Origin: Cellulomonas timonensis
GTDB lineage: Bacteria > Actinomycetota > Actinomycetes > Actinomycetales > Cellulomonadaceae
Length of the DNA: 64,000 bases
Direction of reading: 5' to 3'
NCBI RefSeq assembly: GCF_900046455.1
Contig: NZ_FCOT01000013.1
Location: forward strand, 186,001 to 250,000
Positions 14,995-23,512 of the stretch are shown here, piece by piece. The position numbers and the translations under genes were made by a program. Positions within the stretch are counted from its first letter, which is position 1; each line of letters opens with the position of its first letter. The notes under the pieces are model-generated. The model was not told the origin of the DNA, searched no databases, and saw only the letters and a program-made list of their open reading frames with translations.

Positions 14995-16849
14995 GTGCCC
15001 GCCCGTCCTGCCCGTCGCACGCTCCCGCTCGCCCGACTGGGCCTCGGGGCAGCGGTCGTCGTGGGGCTCACTGTCACGGCCTGCGTCGTGGGCCCCCGCC
15101 CGGCTCCCTCCGACGCCGCCCCCTCCGCCACGGCCACCCCGGCGGCGCTGGCGGCCGCCGGCAACCGGCCGGCGGCGGCGCGCACGCCTGGCGCCGGGGA
15201 CGCCGCCGCCACCGCGGCGCTCGCGGCCCGCCGCCCGCCGCACGCGCAGGCATACGTTGTTGAAAGTTTTGTCTATTTGATGTGTATATAAGCAAAAGCC
15301 GGCATACGAGTTTTCTGCCTGTCTCGTGGGCTCGGAGATGTGTATAAGAGCCGGGTACGCGCAGGCGCCGGTGGTGGTCCTGGCCCCTGCCGCCGACACC
15401 CCCGCCCAGCTCGCCGGAGCCTCGGCCGCCGTGGCCCTAGGCGTTCCGCTGCTGCTCACCGACGGCCCCGCCGACGACGCGGTCGCCGCGGAGCTGGTGC
15501 GACTCGGCGTGCGCGCGGTGCTCGTCATCGGCGGCGCCTCAGCGCCCGACGGCATCGACGCGGTGTCCCTGGCGGCCCACGCGCCGGTGGGCTCGGCGCT
15601 CGCGGACGCGACCGGGCTGCGCTTCGGCGAGGTGCGGCCCGTTGACGTCGGCCAGGAGCTGGCGGCGGTCGCGGCCCTCGGACGCCCCGCCACGGCGGTG
15701 CTGACAGCAGCCGGCGCCGACGCCGCCCCGGAGGACATCCCGGAAGAGACGTCCGATGCCACCCCCGACCCCGCTGGCGGCTCCGTGCTCCCGCAGGTCA
15801 GCCCGCCGGAGCCCGCCGCCGTGACCACTGTGCTGACCGACGGCCACCCCGCCCACCTCGCCGCCGTCGCCACCGCGCGCGCGGCCGGCTTGCCGGTGCA
15901 CGTCGTGCCGGGAGGGGACCCCCGCGCGTCCGCGGCCACGGTGGACGCGCTCGCCGGGAGCGGTCCCGTCCTGGCCCTCGGCGCGTCGTTCGGCTCGCAG
16001 GAGCTCCTCGCCCCGCGCCTCGCGAGCGCCGCCACCGGCGTGCAGGCCCCCGGCGGCGGCCAGCTCGTGTTCCCGACGGCGCCCGGCGCGCCCGGCAAGA
16101 GGTACGTCGCGCTGTACGGCACTCCCGGCACCCCGGCGCTGGGACTGCTGGGCGAGCAGGACGTGCCGGCGACGATCGCCCGCGCCCAGCAGCTCGCGGG
16201 CGAGTACCAGGCGCTCACCGGCGACACGGTGGTCCCGATGCTCGAGGTGATCGCGACGATCGCCTCGGCGGGGCCCGAGGACGGCAGCTACTCCCGGATG
16301 CGCCCGGTGGAGGACCTGCGCCCGCTCGTCGAGGCGGCGGGCGAGGCGGGTATGGCCGTCGTGCTGGACCTGCAGCCGGGCCGCACCGACTTCGTCACGC
16401 AGGCGCAGGCGTATGCGGACCTGCTCGCGCTCCCGCATGTGAGCCTCGCCCTGGACCCCGAATGGCGGCTCGCCCCCGACCAGGTGCACCTGCGGCAGAT
16501 CGGCTCGGTGGGCATCGACGAGGTCAACGCCGTCGTCACCTGGCTCGCGGACTTCACCCGCGAGCGGGCGCTGCCCCAGAAGCTCCTGGTGCTGCACCAG
16601 TTCTCGCTGCGGATGATCACCGAGCGCGAGCGGTTGGACACGAGTCGTGACGAGCTCGCGCTGCTCATCCACGTCGACGGCCAGGGCTCGCAGCCGGCGA
16701 AGGCCGGCACCTGGGCCGCGCTCCAGTTGGGCGCCCCGGCGGGGGTGCGCTGGGGGTGGAAGAACTTCATCGACGAGGACGTCCCGATGCTCGACCCGAC
16801 TCAGACATACCAGGTCACACCGGTGCCTGACCTGGTCACCTACCAGTAG
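14995..16849 (+). CDS. Uncharacterised lipoprotein, cell-wall-binding-repeat-2-like N-half, interrupted by adapter artefact
   Basis: Lipoprotein beginning at GTG 14995 with a twin-Arg/basic n-region, hydrophobic stretch and lipobox VTAC (residue about 31). The frame is broken by about 115 bp of Illumina adapter. The 10-bp sequence ACGCGCAGGC occurs on both sides (15242-15251 and 15357-15366), and removing 15252-15366 joins ARRPPHAQA to PVVVLAPAADTPAQ in frame, giving about 579 residues. The N-half (DTPAQLAGASAAVALGVPLL, VRAVLVIGGASAPDG) resembles cell wall binding repeat 2. The C-half (about residues 330-570) looks like a (beta/alpha) barrel with MAVVLDLQPGR, VSLALDPEW and KLLVLHQF. No known catalytic family is recognised; a carbohydrate-active or envelope role is a guess. 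Confidence 0.8.
15252..15356 (+). other. Embedded Illumina P7/Nextera Read 2 adapter (artefact)
   Basis: An AT-rich block in a GC-rich gene. 15301-15310 GGCATACGAG is the P7 end, 15313-15320 TTCTGCCT equals i7 index N703 as it appears in the primer, 15321-15335 GTCTCGTGGGCTCGG and 15336-15350 AGATGTGTATAAGAG are the Nextera Read 2 adapter. The segment 15252-15290 before P7 also contains a TGTGTATA fragment. The flanking 10-bp duplication fits the 9-bp duplication made by Tn5 tagmentation. Confidence 0.97.
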
Positions 16850-16903
16850 CGGCACTCCGGGGACGAGTCGTGGCGCCAAGGATCTCGACCTAGGCTGCGG
16901 GCG

Positions 16904-18691
16904 ATGAGCGAGCCGTCGGCGCCCTCTGAGCGCACCCCCGAACCGCTGGCCGAGCAGTCCGCGACGCAGCGTCGCGCGCGTTCGCGCTGGCTGCGGGTGG
17001 GGCTGCCCGCGTTGCTCGGCGCCCTGATCGCGTTGGTCTTCGGCGTCACGACGGCGACCGCCGACCTGAGCCTGGGCCCGCATGAGGCGCGCTACGACGT
17101 CACGACCGACAGCGTGGTCACCGTCGACCTCGGACCGCTGGGCACGTTGCAGCTCGACTCGCCGCTCCCGCTGACGCTCGGCGTCCACGTCACGGTCGAG
17201 GAGATCCCCGACTCCTTCACCGCAGTCGACGCCGCCACGACGCTGGAGGTCCTCAGTGGCGACCTCCAGGGCTACTTGCAGTTCTTCGCGGGCCCGCAGG
17301 CCACGGTGCATGACGCGACGCAGGCGCTCCTCACGGATGCGGTGCGGCGCTCGCTGGGGGCGTTCGCGGTGCTGGCGCTCGCCTGGTGGGGTGGCCGGTG
17401 GCTGATGGGCCGGGGCCGGCGCGAGGAGCTGGCCGAGCGCGTGGCGCCCCACGCCCGTCAGATCACGGGCGGCGTGCTGGTGGTGAGTCTGGGACTGGGC
17501 GTGCTCACCTCGAGCCTGGGCGAGGCGGCGCGGCCGCAGCCCGAGGCCCGCGTGTCCTCGGTCTTCGACGGCACGCCCCTCGAGGGCGCCCGGGTGACCG
17601 GGCGGCTCGGCGGCGTGATCGACACCTACGGCGGCTATGTGGTGGACGCCTACCGCTCGAACACCGCGTTCTACGACCAGGCCGAGTCCGCGCTGCAGGT
17701 CGCGTGGCGTGAGCGGGAGACGCTCATCGAGCAGGCGCAGGCGCAGGCGGGACCGTCGGTGCGCCTGAACGCGGGCGTGCCGGCAGCGGAGCAGAACCTT
17801 GACGAGGGTGCTGGGGAGGCCACAGGGGAGGCTGAAGGGGAGGAGGGCGCCACGCCCAGCCCGACGGCCACGCCCACGCCGAGCGAGGACGCCGCTGAGC
17901 GCTCGGAGCCGATCACCTTGGTGGTGATCTCCGACCTGCACTGCAACGTGGGCATGGCCCCGGTGATCCGCTCGCTGGCCGAGCTGTCGCAGGCCCAGGT
18001 GATCCTCGACGCGGGCGACACGACGATCAACGGCACCGCGGTGGAGCAGTACTGCGTGACGACATTCGCGCAGGCGGCGCCGGCCGGCGTGCCGATCGTG
18101 ACGTCGCCGGGCAACCACGACTCGCGTGAGACGTCGGCGATGTACGCGCGGGCCGGGGCCACGGTGCTCTCGGGCGAGGTGGTCGAGGTGGCGGGCCTGC
18201 GCATCCTCGGCGACCGGGACCCGAATGAGACGCGGATCGGCGCCGGCACGTCGTCGGCCGACACGGAGACCGCCGCCGAGATGGGCGCTCGGCTCGCCGA
18301 GACGGCCTGCGCCGACCCGGACGGGGTCGACTTGCTGCTCATCCACACGCCGCGGGTGGGCCAGGCCGCGCTCGACGAGGGCTGTGTGCCGGCGCAGGTG
18401 TCGGGGCACATGCACCGCAGGTCGGGGCCGTCGATGACGGGCGAGGGCGTGCGCTACGTCAGCTCGAGCACGGCCGGGGCCTCATCCGGGCAGGCGACGG
18501 TGGGTCCGCTGAACGGCATCGCGGAGATGACGGTGCTGCGCTTCGACCCGGACGACCGCAGGCTGCTCGACTACCAGGTGGTGCAGGTCGGCACCGACGC
18601 CTCGGTGGAGGTGGGCCCGCGGGTCGCGTGGCCGTCGCTGTCGCCGCTGCTGACGAGGCCGCGCTCGCCACTGCTCGTGCCGCTGGGCTGA
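16904..18691 (+). CDS. Membrane-anchored metallophosphoesterase
   Basis: Protein of 595 residues. Helix 1 at about residues 28-48, a second hydrophobic segment at about 146-166 and a third at about 187-203 anchor it. A predicted extracytoplasmic region of about 100 residues lies between the first two. The C-terminal calcineurin-like domain (about 345-560) carries VISDLHCN (DxH), DAGDT (GDxx), SPGNHD, LLLIHTP and SGHMHR (GHxH), a complete dinuclear metal site. A low-complexity Glu/Thr/Pro linker at about 305-340 separates the parts. It probably acts outside the membrane on phosphate esters; substrate unknown. It follows the barrel lipoprotein by 54 bp on the same strand and may be cotranscribed. 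Confidence 0.88.
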   Translation: MSEPSAPSERTPEPLAEQSATQRRARSRWLRVGLPALLGALIALVFGVTTATADLSLGPHEARYDVTTDSVVTVDLGPLGTLQLDSPLPLTLGVHVTVEEIPDSFTAVDAATTLEVLSGDLQGYLQFFAGPQATVHDATQALLTDAVRRSLGAFAVLALAWWGGRWLMGRGRREELAERVAPHARQITGGVLVVSLGLGVLTSSLGEAARPQPEARVSSVFDGTPLEGARVTGRLGGVIDTYGGYVVDAYRSNTAFYDQAESALQVAWRERETLIEQAQAQAGPSVRLNAGVPAAEQNLDEGAGEATGEAEGEEGATPSPTATPTPSEDAAERSEPITLVVISDLHCNVGMAPVIRSLAELSQAQVILDAGDTTINGTAVEQYCVTTFAQAAPAGVPIVTSPGNHDSRETSAMYARAGATVLSGEVVEVAGLRILGDRDPNETRIGAGTSSADTETAAEMGARLAETACADPDGVDLLLIHTPRVGQAALDEGCVPAQVSGHMHRRSGPSMTGEGVRYVSSSTAGASSGQATVGPLNGIAEMTVLRFDPDDRRLLDYQVVQVGTDASVEVGPRVAWPSLSPLLTRPRSPLLVPLG

Positions 18692-18747
18692 CTCGTGCTG
18701 GGCTGGCCAGCGGGGCGGGTTGCCCCGGCATACCGCTGGGCGGCAGA

Positions 18748-19707
18748 ATGTTCGGTGTGCCGAACTTTTCTCTTCGACTAGGCGCAGCGGTCTGCGCCGT
18801 GCTGCTCCTGGCCGGATGCGCAGGCGCCGGCGCCCGGCCGCAGTCCGAGGCCACCAGCGCCGCGCAGGACGGGCGGCCTGTTGTGCTCGCCACCTTCACG
18901 GTGATCGCCGACATGGCGGGCGTCGTCGCGGGCGACCACCTGCGCGTGGAGTCGGTCACCAAGGCCGGCGCCGAGATCCACGGCTACGAGCCGACGCCCG
19001 ACGACCTGCGCCGGGCGGCCCGCGCGGACCTCGTGCTCGACAACGGGCTCGGCCTCGAGGCCTGGTTCGACAAGTTCGTCGACCGGCTCGACGCGCCCCA
19101 CGTGACCCTCTCGGGCGGCGTCGAGACCATCCCCATCACCGGGGGCGAGGCGAAGGGGCACGCGAACCCGCATGCGTGGATGTCGCCCGCCGCGGCGCAG
19201 GTCTACGTCGCGAACATCGCCGACGCGTTCGCCGCGCTCGACCCTGAGCACGCCGACGACTACCGCGCCAACGCGGCGTCGTACTCGGCGCAGATCGCGG
19301 CCCTCGGCGACGAGCTCGAGCGCGAGCTCGCCTCGCTCGACCCGGCGCGTCGGGCGCTGGTGACCTGCGAGGGCGCGTTCTCCTACCTCGCCCGCGACGC
19401 GGGCCTGGCCGAGGCCTGGCTGTGGCCGGTGAACTCCGAGCGGCAGGGCACCCCGCAGCAGGTCGCCGCGACCATCGACTTCGTGCGGGACAACCGCGTG
19501 CCGGCGGTGTTCTGCGAGTCCACCGTCTCCTCCACCGCCCAGGAGCAGGTGGCCGACGAGGCCGGGGCCCGGTTCGCCGGGGTGCTGTACGTCGACTCGC
19601 TGTCCGAGCCCGACGGCCCGGTGCCCACCTACCTCGACCTGCTCGCGCATGACGTCCGGACGATCGTCGCGGGGCTCACCGGCGCCGACGAGGCGGCGGG
19701 CTCATGA
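18748..19707 (+). CDS. Mn/Zn ABC transporter substrate-binding lipoprotein
   Basis: Cluster A-I solute-binding lipoprotein, 319 residues. Signal peptide with lipobox LLAGC (Cys about 24). The mature part has ATFTVIADMAGVVAGD, the first metal His in AEIHGYEPTPDD, NPHAWMSP with the second His, a Glu in VTCEGAFSYLA and the last acidic ligand in YVDSLSEPDGP. This His-His-Glu-Asp set fits manganese or zinc binding proteins (MntA/ZnuA/TroA). There is no long His-rich loop, so Mn is slightly favoured. The ATG at 18748 overlaps a palindrome (18750-18765) likely bound by the regulator encoded last in the operon. GTG 18757 is an alternative start; a leaderless mRNA is possible. Confidence 0.92.
   Translation: MFGVPNFSLRLGAAVCAVLLLAGCAGAGARPQSEATSAAQDGRPVVLATFTVIADMAGVVAGDHLRVESVTKAGAEIHGYEPTPDDLRRAARADLVLDNGLGLEAWFDKFVDRLDAPHVTLSGGVETIPITGGEAKGHANPHAWMSPAAAQVYVANIADAFAALDPEHADDYRANAASYSAQIAALGDELERELASLDPARRALVTCEGAFSYLARDAGLAEAWLWPVNSERQGTPQQVAATIDFVRDNRVPAVFCESTVSSTAQEQVADEAGARFAGVLYVDSLSEPDGPVPTYLDLLAHDVRTIVAGLTGADEAAGS
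18750..18765. promoter_or_regulatory. Perfect palindrome, probable MntR/DtxR-family operator
   Basis: GTTCGG-TGTG-CCGAAC is a perfect 6-bp inverted repeat with a 4-nt spacer covering codons 1-6 of the metal-binding lipoprotein gene. The operon ends with a DtxR-family repressor, so autoregulation by blocking transcription start is likely (inference). Confidence 0.6.
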
Positions 19708-20426
19708 GCGCCGCCGCGATCGAGGTCCGTGGCCTGACGGTCCGCTATCACGACGTCGTGGCCCTCGACGGGGCCGACCTGACAGTGCTCCCGGGACGGC
19801 TCACCGGGCTGCTCGGCATGAACGGCTCGGGCAAGTCGAGCCTGCTCAAGGCGATCATGGGCATCGTCAGCCCCGACGCCGGCGACGTCCGCGTGCTCGG
19901 CCGCACATCGCGCGACGCCCGCCGCGAGGCGCTGCTCGGCTACGTCCCGCAGTCGGAGGACGTCGACTGGTCGTTCCCGCTCACCGTCCGCGACGTGGTG
20001 TCCCAGGGGCGGTACGGGCGGCTCGGCCCGCTGCGCGGGCTCCGGTCCGCCGATCGCCAGGCGGTCGACTCGGCGCTCGAGCGCGTGGGGCTCACCGACC
20101 TCGCCGGGCGCCAGATCGGCCGGCTGTCGGGCGGCCAGCGCAAGCGGGCGTTCATCGCGCGCTGCCTCGCGCAGGAGGCCCAGGTGCTGCTGCTCGACGA
20201 GCCCTTCGCCGGCGTGGACGTGTCCTCACAAGCCACCCTCACCGCGCTGCTGCGCGAGCTCGTCGCGGAGGGCGTCGCCGCCCTGGTCTCCACCCATGAC
20301 CTCGCCGCCTTGCCCGCCCTCGCGGATGACGCGGTCCTGCTGCACCGCCGGGTGCTGGCCGCCGGGTCGCCGCAGGAGGTGCTGCGGCCCGAGAACCTCG
20401 CGCTCGCCTTCGGAGGGGACTCATGA
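19704..20426 (+). CDS. Mn/Zn ABC transporter ATP-binding protein
   Basis: ATPase of 240 residues: Walker A GMNGSGKSS, signature RLSGGQRKRAFIARCL, Walker B VLLLDEPFAGVD, switch His in VSTHD. The insertion YVPQSEDVDWSFPLTVRDVV is characteristic of metal-type (MntB/ZnuC/SitB) ATPases of the manganese/zinc/iron chelate family. ATG overlaps the lipoprotein stop (ATGA). Third element of a tightly overlapped four-gene operon ending with its own regulator. Confidence 0.95.
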   Translation: MSAAAIEVRGLTVRYHDVVALDGADLTVLPGRLTGLLGMNGSGKSSLLKAIMGIVSPDAGDVRVLGRTSRDARREALLGYVPQSEDVDWSFPLTVRDVVSQGRYGRLGPLRGLRSADRQAVDSALERVGLTDLAGRQIGRLSGGQRKRAFIARCLAQEAQVLLLDEPFAGVDVSSQATLTALLRELVAEGVAALVSTHDLAALPALADDAVLLHRRVLAAGSPQEVLRPENLALAFGGDS

Positions 20427-21349
20427 CCGTCGTCGCGTGGCTCGCGGAGCCGTGGCAGTACGAGTTCATGCAGCGCGCGCTGCTGGTGACGGTGGTCGCG
20501 GCGGTGGTCTGCGGGCTGCTGAGCTGCTGGCTCGTGCTGATCGGCTGGTCGCTGCTGGGCGACGCCGTCGCGCATGCGGTGCTGCCCGGCGTGGTGCTGG
20601 CCTACCTCGCCGGCGTGCCGTTCGCGGTGGGGGCCCTGGTGTTCGGCCTCGGGGCGGTGGCGTTGATCGGGATGGTCCGCGAGACCACCGGCCTCCGGGA
20701 GGACACCGCGATCGGGGTGGTGTTCACGACGCTGTTCGCGCTGGGCATCGTGCTGGTGTCGGTGACGCCCAGCCAGATCGACCTCGGCCACATCCTGTTC
20801 GGCAACGTGCTCGGCGTCTCGGATGTGGACATCGCCCAGGTGGTGGTGCTCGGCGCCCTGGCGTTCACGGTGCTGGTGCTCAAGCGGCGCGACCTGACCC
20901 TGTACGCGTTCGACCGCACGCATGCGCATGCCGTCGGCATCTCCCCGCGCGTGCTCGCCGCGCTGCTGCTCGGGGTGCTTGCCCTGACGGTGGTGGTCGC
21001 GCTGCAGGCCATCGGCGTGGTGCTGGTCGTGGCCATGCTCATCACCCCCGGCGCCACGGCGTTCCTGCTCACCGAGCGGATGAGCAGGATGCTGGTCATC
21101 GCTCCGGTGCTGGCCGGGGGCTGCGCGCTCGCCGGGCTGTATGCGAGCTACTACCTGGACGCGTCCAGCGGCGGGATGGTCGTGCTCGCCCAGGGGCTGG
21201 TGTTCGCGCTGGTGTTCCTGTTCGCGCCGCGCCGGGGCGTGCTGCGCCGGCTGCGCGGGCGCGGGGCGGCAGCGGGCGGCGGTCTCGCGTCCGACGCCGC
21301 GGCGCCCGCCCAGGCGGCCACCGCCCTCGGCCCTAGGCTGGGCGCGTGA
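20423..21349 (+). CDS. Mn/Zn ABC transporter permease
   Basis: Membrane subunit of 308 residues with eight or nine helices, ABC-3 family (PF00950). Typical motifs: FMQRALLVTVVAAVVCGLLS, WSLLGDAVAHAVLPGVVLAY with the conserved DAVAHAVLPG, and TPGATAFLLTERM. Starts at ATGA overlap with the ATPase and ends at a GTGA overlap with the DtxR-type regulator. Transports the metal delivered by the lipoprotein encoded at 18.7 kb. Confidence 0.95.
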   Translation: MTVVAWLAEPWQYEFMQRALLVTVVAAVVCGLLSCWLVLIGWSLLGDAVAHAVLPGVVLAYLAGVPFAVGALVFGLGAVALIGMVRETTGLREDTAIGVVFTTLFALGIVLVSVTPSQIDLGHILFGNVLGVSDVDIAQVVVLGALAFTVLVLKRRDLTLYAFDRTHAHAVGISPRVLAALLLGVLALTVVVALQAIGVVLVVAMLITPGATAFLLTERMSRMLVIAPVLAGGCALAGLYASYYLDASSGGMVVLAQGLVFALVFLFAPRRGVLRRLRGRGAAAGGGLASDAAAPAQAATALGPRLGA

Positions 21350-22050
21350 GCTCCCCGGATTCGAATGCCTTGACGTCCGTCGCCCAGGACTACCTCAAGG
21401 TCATCTGGTCGGCTGGCGAGTGGTCGCAGGCCCCCGTCACCACCAAGATGCTCGCCGAGCGGCTCGGGGTGGGCGCGTCGACGGTCTCGGAGACGGTGCG
21501 CAGGCTCGCGGACCAGGGGCTGGTGACGCACGCCCCGTACGCCCCCATCGAGCTGACGCCGGAGGGCGTGGCCCATGCGGTGGCGATGGTGCGGCGCCAC
21601 CGGCTCATCGAGACGTTCCTGGTGAGCGTCCTGGGCTACGGGTGGGACGAGGTGCACGACGAGGCCGAGGTGCTCGAGCATGCGGTCTCCGACCTGATGG
21701 TGGACCGGATGGACGCGCGCCTGGGCTTCCCGACGCGGGACCCGCACGGCGACCCGATCCCCACAGCCGACGGCCATGTGCCGATGCCGCCGGCCCGGGT
21801 GCTGTGGGACCTGGTCGACGGTGACTGGGTCGTGGCCCGCATCTCGGACTCCGACCCGGAGCTGCTGCGCTACCTGGAGTCGGTGGGCCTGGTGCTGGAC
21901 GCCCGCGTGGAGGTCGCCGAGCGGCGGCACGTGACGGGTGTGACGGCGGTGCGGGTCCGGCCTCCGGCCGCGGGGTCCACCGAGCCCGAGCGTCCGGTGG
22001 AGTTGGGGGAGAAGGCGGCCTCCGCCATCTGGCTCGTGCCCGCAGGGTAG
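21346..22050 (+). CDS. DtxR/MntR-family metal-dependent repressor
   Basis: Regulator of 234 residues. The N-terminal winged helix (AQDYLKVIW, TKMLAERLGVGASTVSETVR, LVTHAPYAPIELTPEG) is followed by the dimerisation/metal domain (RRHRLIETFLVSVLGYGWDE, HDEAEVLEHAVSD, FPTRDPHGDPIP) and a C-terminal FeoA/SH3-like domain. Glu/His/Cys ligand positions include HDEAEVLEHA. It probably senses Mn2+ or Fe2+ and represses the operon via the palindrome at 18750-18765. GTG start overlaps the permease stop. Confidence 0.94.
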   Translation: MSSPDSNALTSVAQDYLKVIWSAGEWSQAPVTTKMLAERLGVGASTVSETVRRLADQGLVTHAPYAPIELTPEGVAHAVAMVRRHRLIETFLVSVLGYGWDEVHDEAEVLEHAVSDLMVDRMDARLGFPTRDPHGDPIPTADGHVPMPPARVLWDLVDGDWVVARISDSDPELLRYLESVGLVLDARVEVAERRHVTGVTAVRVRPPAAGSTEPERPVELGEKAASAIWLVPAG

Positions 22051-22073
22051 GGTTCCCCGCATCACCGCACGTG

Positions 22074-22106
22074 GACGACGGCGATTCGACGCGCCGTCGT
22101 CGAATC
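22074..22106 (+). promoter_or_regulatory. Two overlapping, mutually exclusive hairpins
   Basis: Stem A pairs GACGACGGCG (22074-22083) with CGCCGTCGTC (22092-22101). Stem B pairs GATTCGACG (22083-22091) with CGTCGAATC (22098-22106) and is followed by GTTT. They share bases, so only one can form. This may be a terminator of the metal operon, or an operator/attenuator for the MFS gene 61 bp downstream. Confidence 0.5.
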
Positions 22107-22167
22107 GTTTCGAGAACGCCGAGACCGGCTGCCACCCCCCACGTCGAACCGCTGGGAGGCGACACAC

Positions 22168-23397
22168 ATGGTCCAGACCGCATCCGAGGCGCGCCCGGCC
22201 TCCCCGTCGGCTGCGGGCGGCGCCGGACGACGCGGCATCCAGCCGGCCCTGATCGCCCTGGCCCTCGGCGGCTTCTCCATCGGGACCACCGAGTTCACCA
22301 CCATGGGCCTGCTGCCCGAGATCGCCGCCAGCGTCGGCGTCTCGATCCCCACCGCGGGCCACATCATCACCGCGTACGCGCTCGGCGTCGTCATCGGGGC
22401 CCCGCTGCTCACCACGCTGGCGGCCCGCGCCGACCGCCGCACCCTGCTGCTCTGGCTGATGGGGGCCTTCGCCGTCGCCAACACGCTGGCCGCCGTCGCG
22501 CCGAGCGCGAACTGGCTCATCGCCGCGCGCTTCCTGGCCGGGCTCCCGCACGGCGCGTTCTTCGGCGTCGGCGCCGTGCTGGGAGCGCACGTCGCCGGGC
22601 CGGGGCGGCGCGGGCGCGCGGTCGCCACGATGATGGCCGGGCTCACGATCTCCAACATCGTCGGCGTGCCCGCGTCCACGTGGCTCGGCCAGCAGTTCGG
22701 CTGGCGGCTCGCGTTCGTCGTGGTGGGCCTGCTCGGCCTGCTCACCCTCGCGGCACTCATCCGCTGGACGCCGAGCGTGCCCGCCGGGTCCGGGACCACC
22801 GTGCGCAGCGAGCTCGGCGCGCTGCGCAACCGGGGCCTGTGGATCGCGGCCGGGGCCGGTGGCATCGGCTTCGGCGGCATGTTCGCCGTCTACTCCTACA
22901 TCTCCCCGCTCCTCACCGAGGCCACGGGGCTGGAGGTGGGCCTCGTCCCGCTGGTGCTCGCGCTGTTCGGCGTCGGGATGACCATCGGCACCCTGGTGGG
23001 CGGCCGCCTCGCCGACCGGTCGGTGCCGCGCGCGATGCACATCGGCTTCGGCTCGACGATCCTCTCGCTGGTCGCCATCGGGATCTTCGGGGGAGCGCAT
23101 CCCGTCGTCGCGGTCAGCGCCATCGTCGCGCTCGGGATCACCTCGCAGATCCTCGGGATCGGCCTGCAGTCCCGCCTGATCGACCTCTCGCCGGACGCCC
23201 CGTCGCTGGGCGCGGCCCTGTGCCACTCCGCGCTCAACGTGGGGAACGCGGCGGGCGCGTGGGTCGGCGGGCTCGTCCTCGCCGCCGGGCTCGGCCACCT
23301 CGCACCGGCCTGGGTCGGCGCCGCGCTCACCGCCGCAGGCCTGCTGGTCGTGGCCACGGTCGGACGTGGCCCGGCGCCCGAGCCGACGCGGGCCTGA
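22168..23397 (+). CDS. MFS transporter, DHA1 family (AraJ/Cmx-like)
   Basis: Twelve-helix major facilitator of 409 residues. ALGGFSIGTTEFTTMGLLPE in helix 1 and the motif A-like LAARADRRTLLLW loop after helix 2 identify the AraJ/Cmx-type drug:H+ antiporter group. GAHVAGPGRRGRAVATMMAG lies in the helix 4-5 region. Such proteins export small molecules, including chloramphenicol in some cases, but substrate is unknown here. ATG 22168 has GGGAGG upstream. The paired-hairpin region precedes it, and a short CCCC-TTCG-GGGG hairpin (23427-23438) follows. Confidence 0.9.
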   Translation: MVQTASEARPASPSAAGGAGRRGIQPALIALALGGFSIGTTEFTTMGLLPEIAASVGVSIPTAGHIITAYALGVVIGAPLLTTLAARADRRTLLLWLMGAFAVANTLAAVAPSANWLIAARFLAGLPHGAFFGVGAVLGAHVAGPGRRGRAVATMMAGLTISNIVGVPASTWLGQQFGWRLAFVVVGLLGLLTLAALIRWTPSVPAGSGTTVRSELGALRNRGLWIAAGAGGIGFGGMFAVYSYISPLLTEATGLEVGLVPLVLALFGVGMTIGTLVGGRLADRSVPRAMHIGFGSTILSLVAIGIFGGAHPVVAVSAIVALGITSQILGIGLQSRLIDLSPDAPSLGAALCHSALNVGNAAGAWVGGLVLAAGLGHLAPAWVGAALTAAGLLVVATVGRGPAPEPTRA

Positions 23398-23426
23398 CCG
23401 ACCGATCTGGACCGGCGCACCGGAAT

Positions 23427-23438
23427 CCCCTTCGGGGG
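23427..23438 (+). terminator. Short CCCC-UUCG-GGGG hairpin
   Basis: CCCC TTCG GGGG followed by GTTAG, 30 bp after the MFS stop. UUCG is a stable tetraloop. The stem is short, so this is a weak terminator call. Confidence 0.4.
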
Positions 23439-23512
23439 TTAGTGTGGGCTCACTCCGACCGGACGCGCGGCCGCCTGGCTGCCCGTCTCCGCCGACGAAG
23501 ACGGGTCCCCTC

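Noticed and set aside
15252-15356. AT-rich island in a GC-rich gene, which could look like a mobile or foreign insert with a 10-bp target duplication
   Set aside because: It contains the exact Nextera Read 2 adapter, P7 end and N703 index; the duplication is that of in vitro Tn5 tagmentation.
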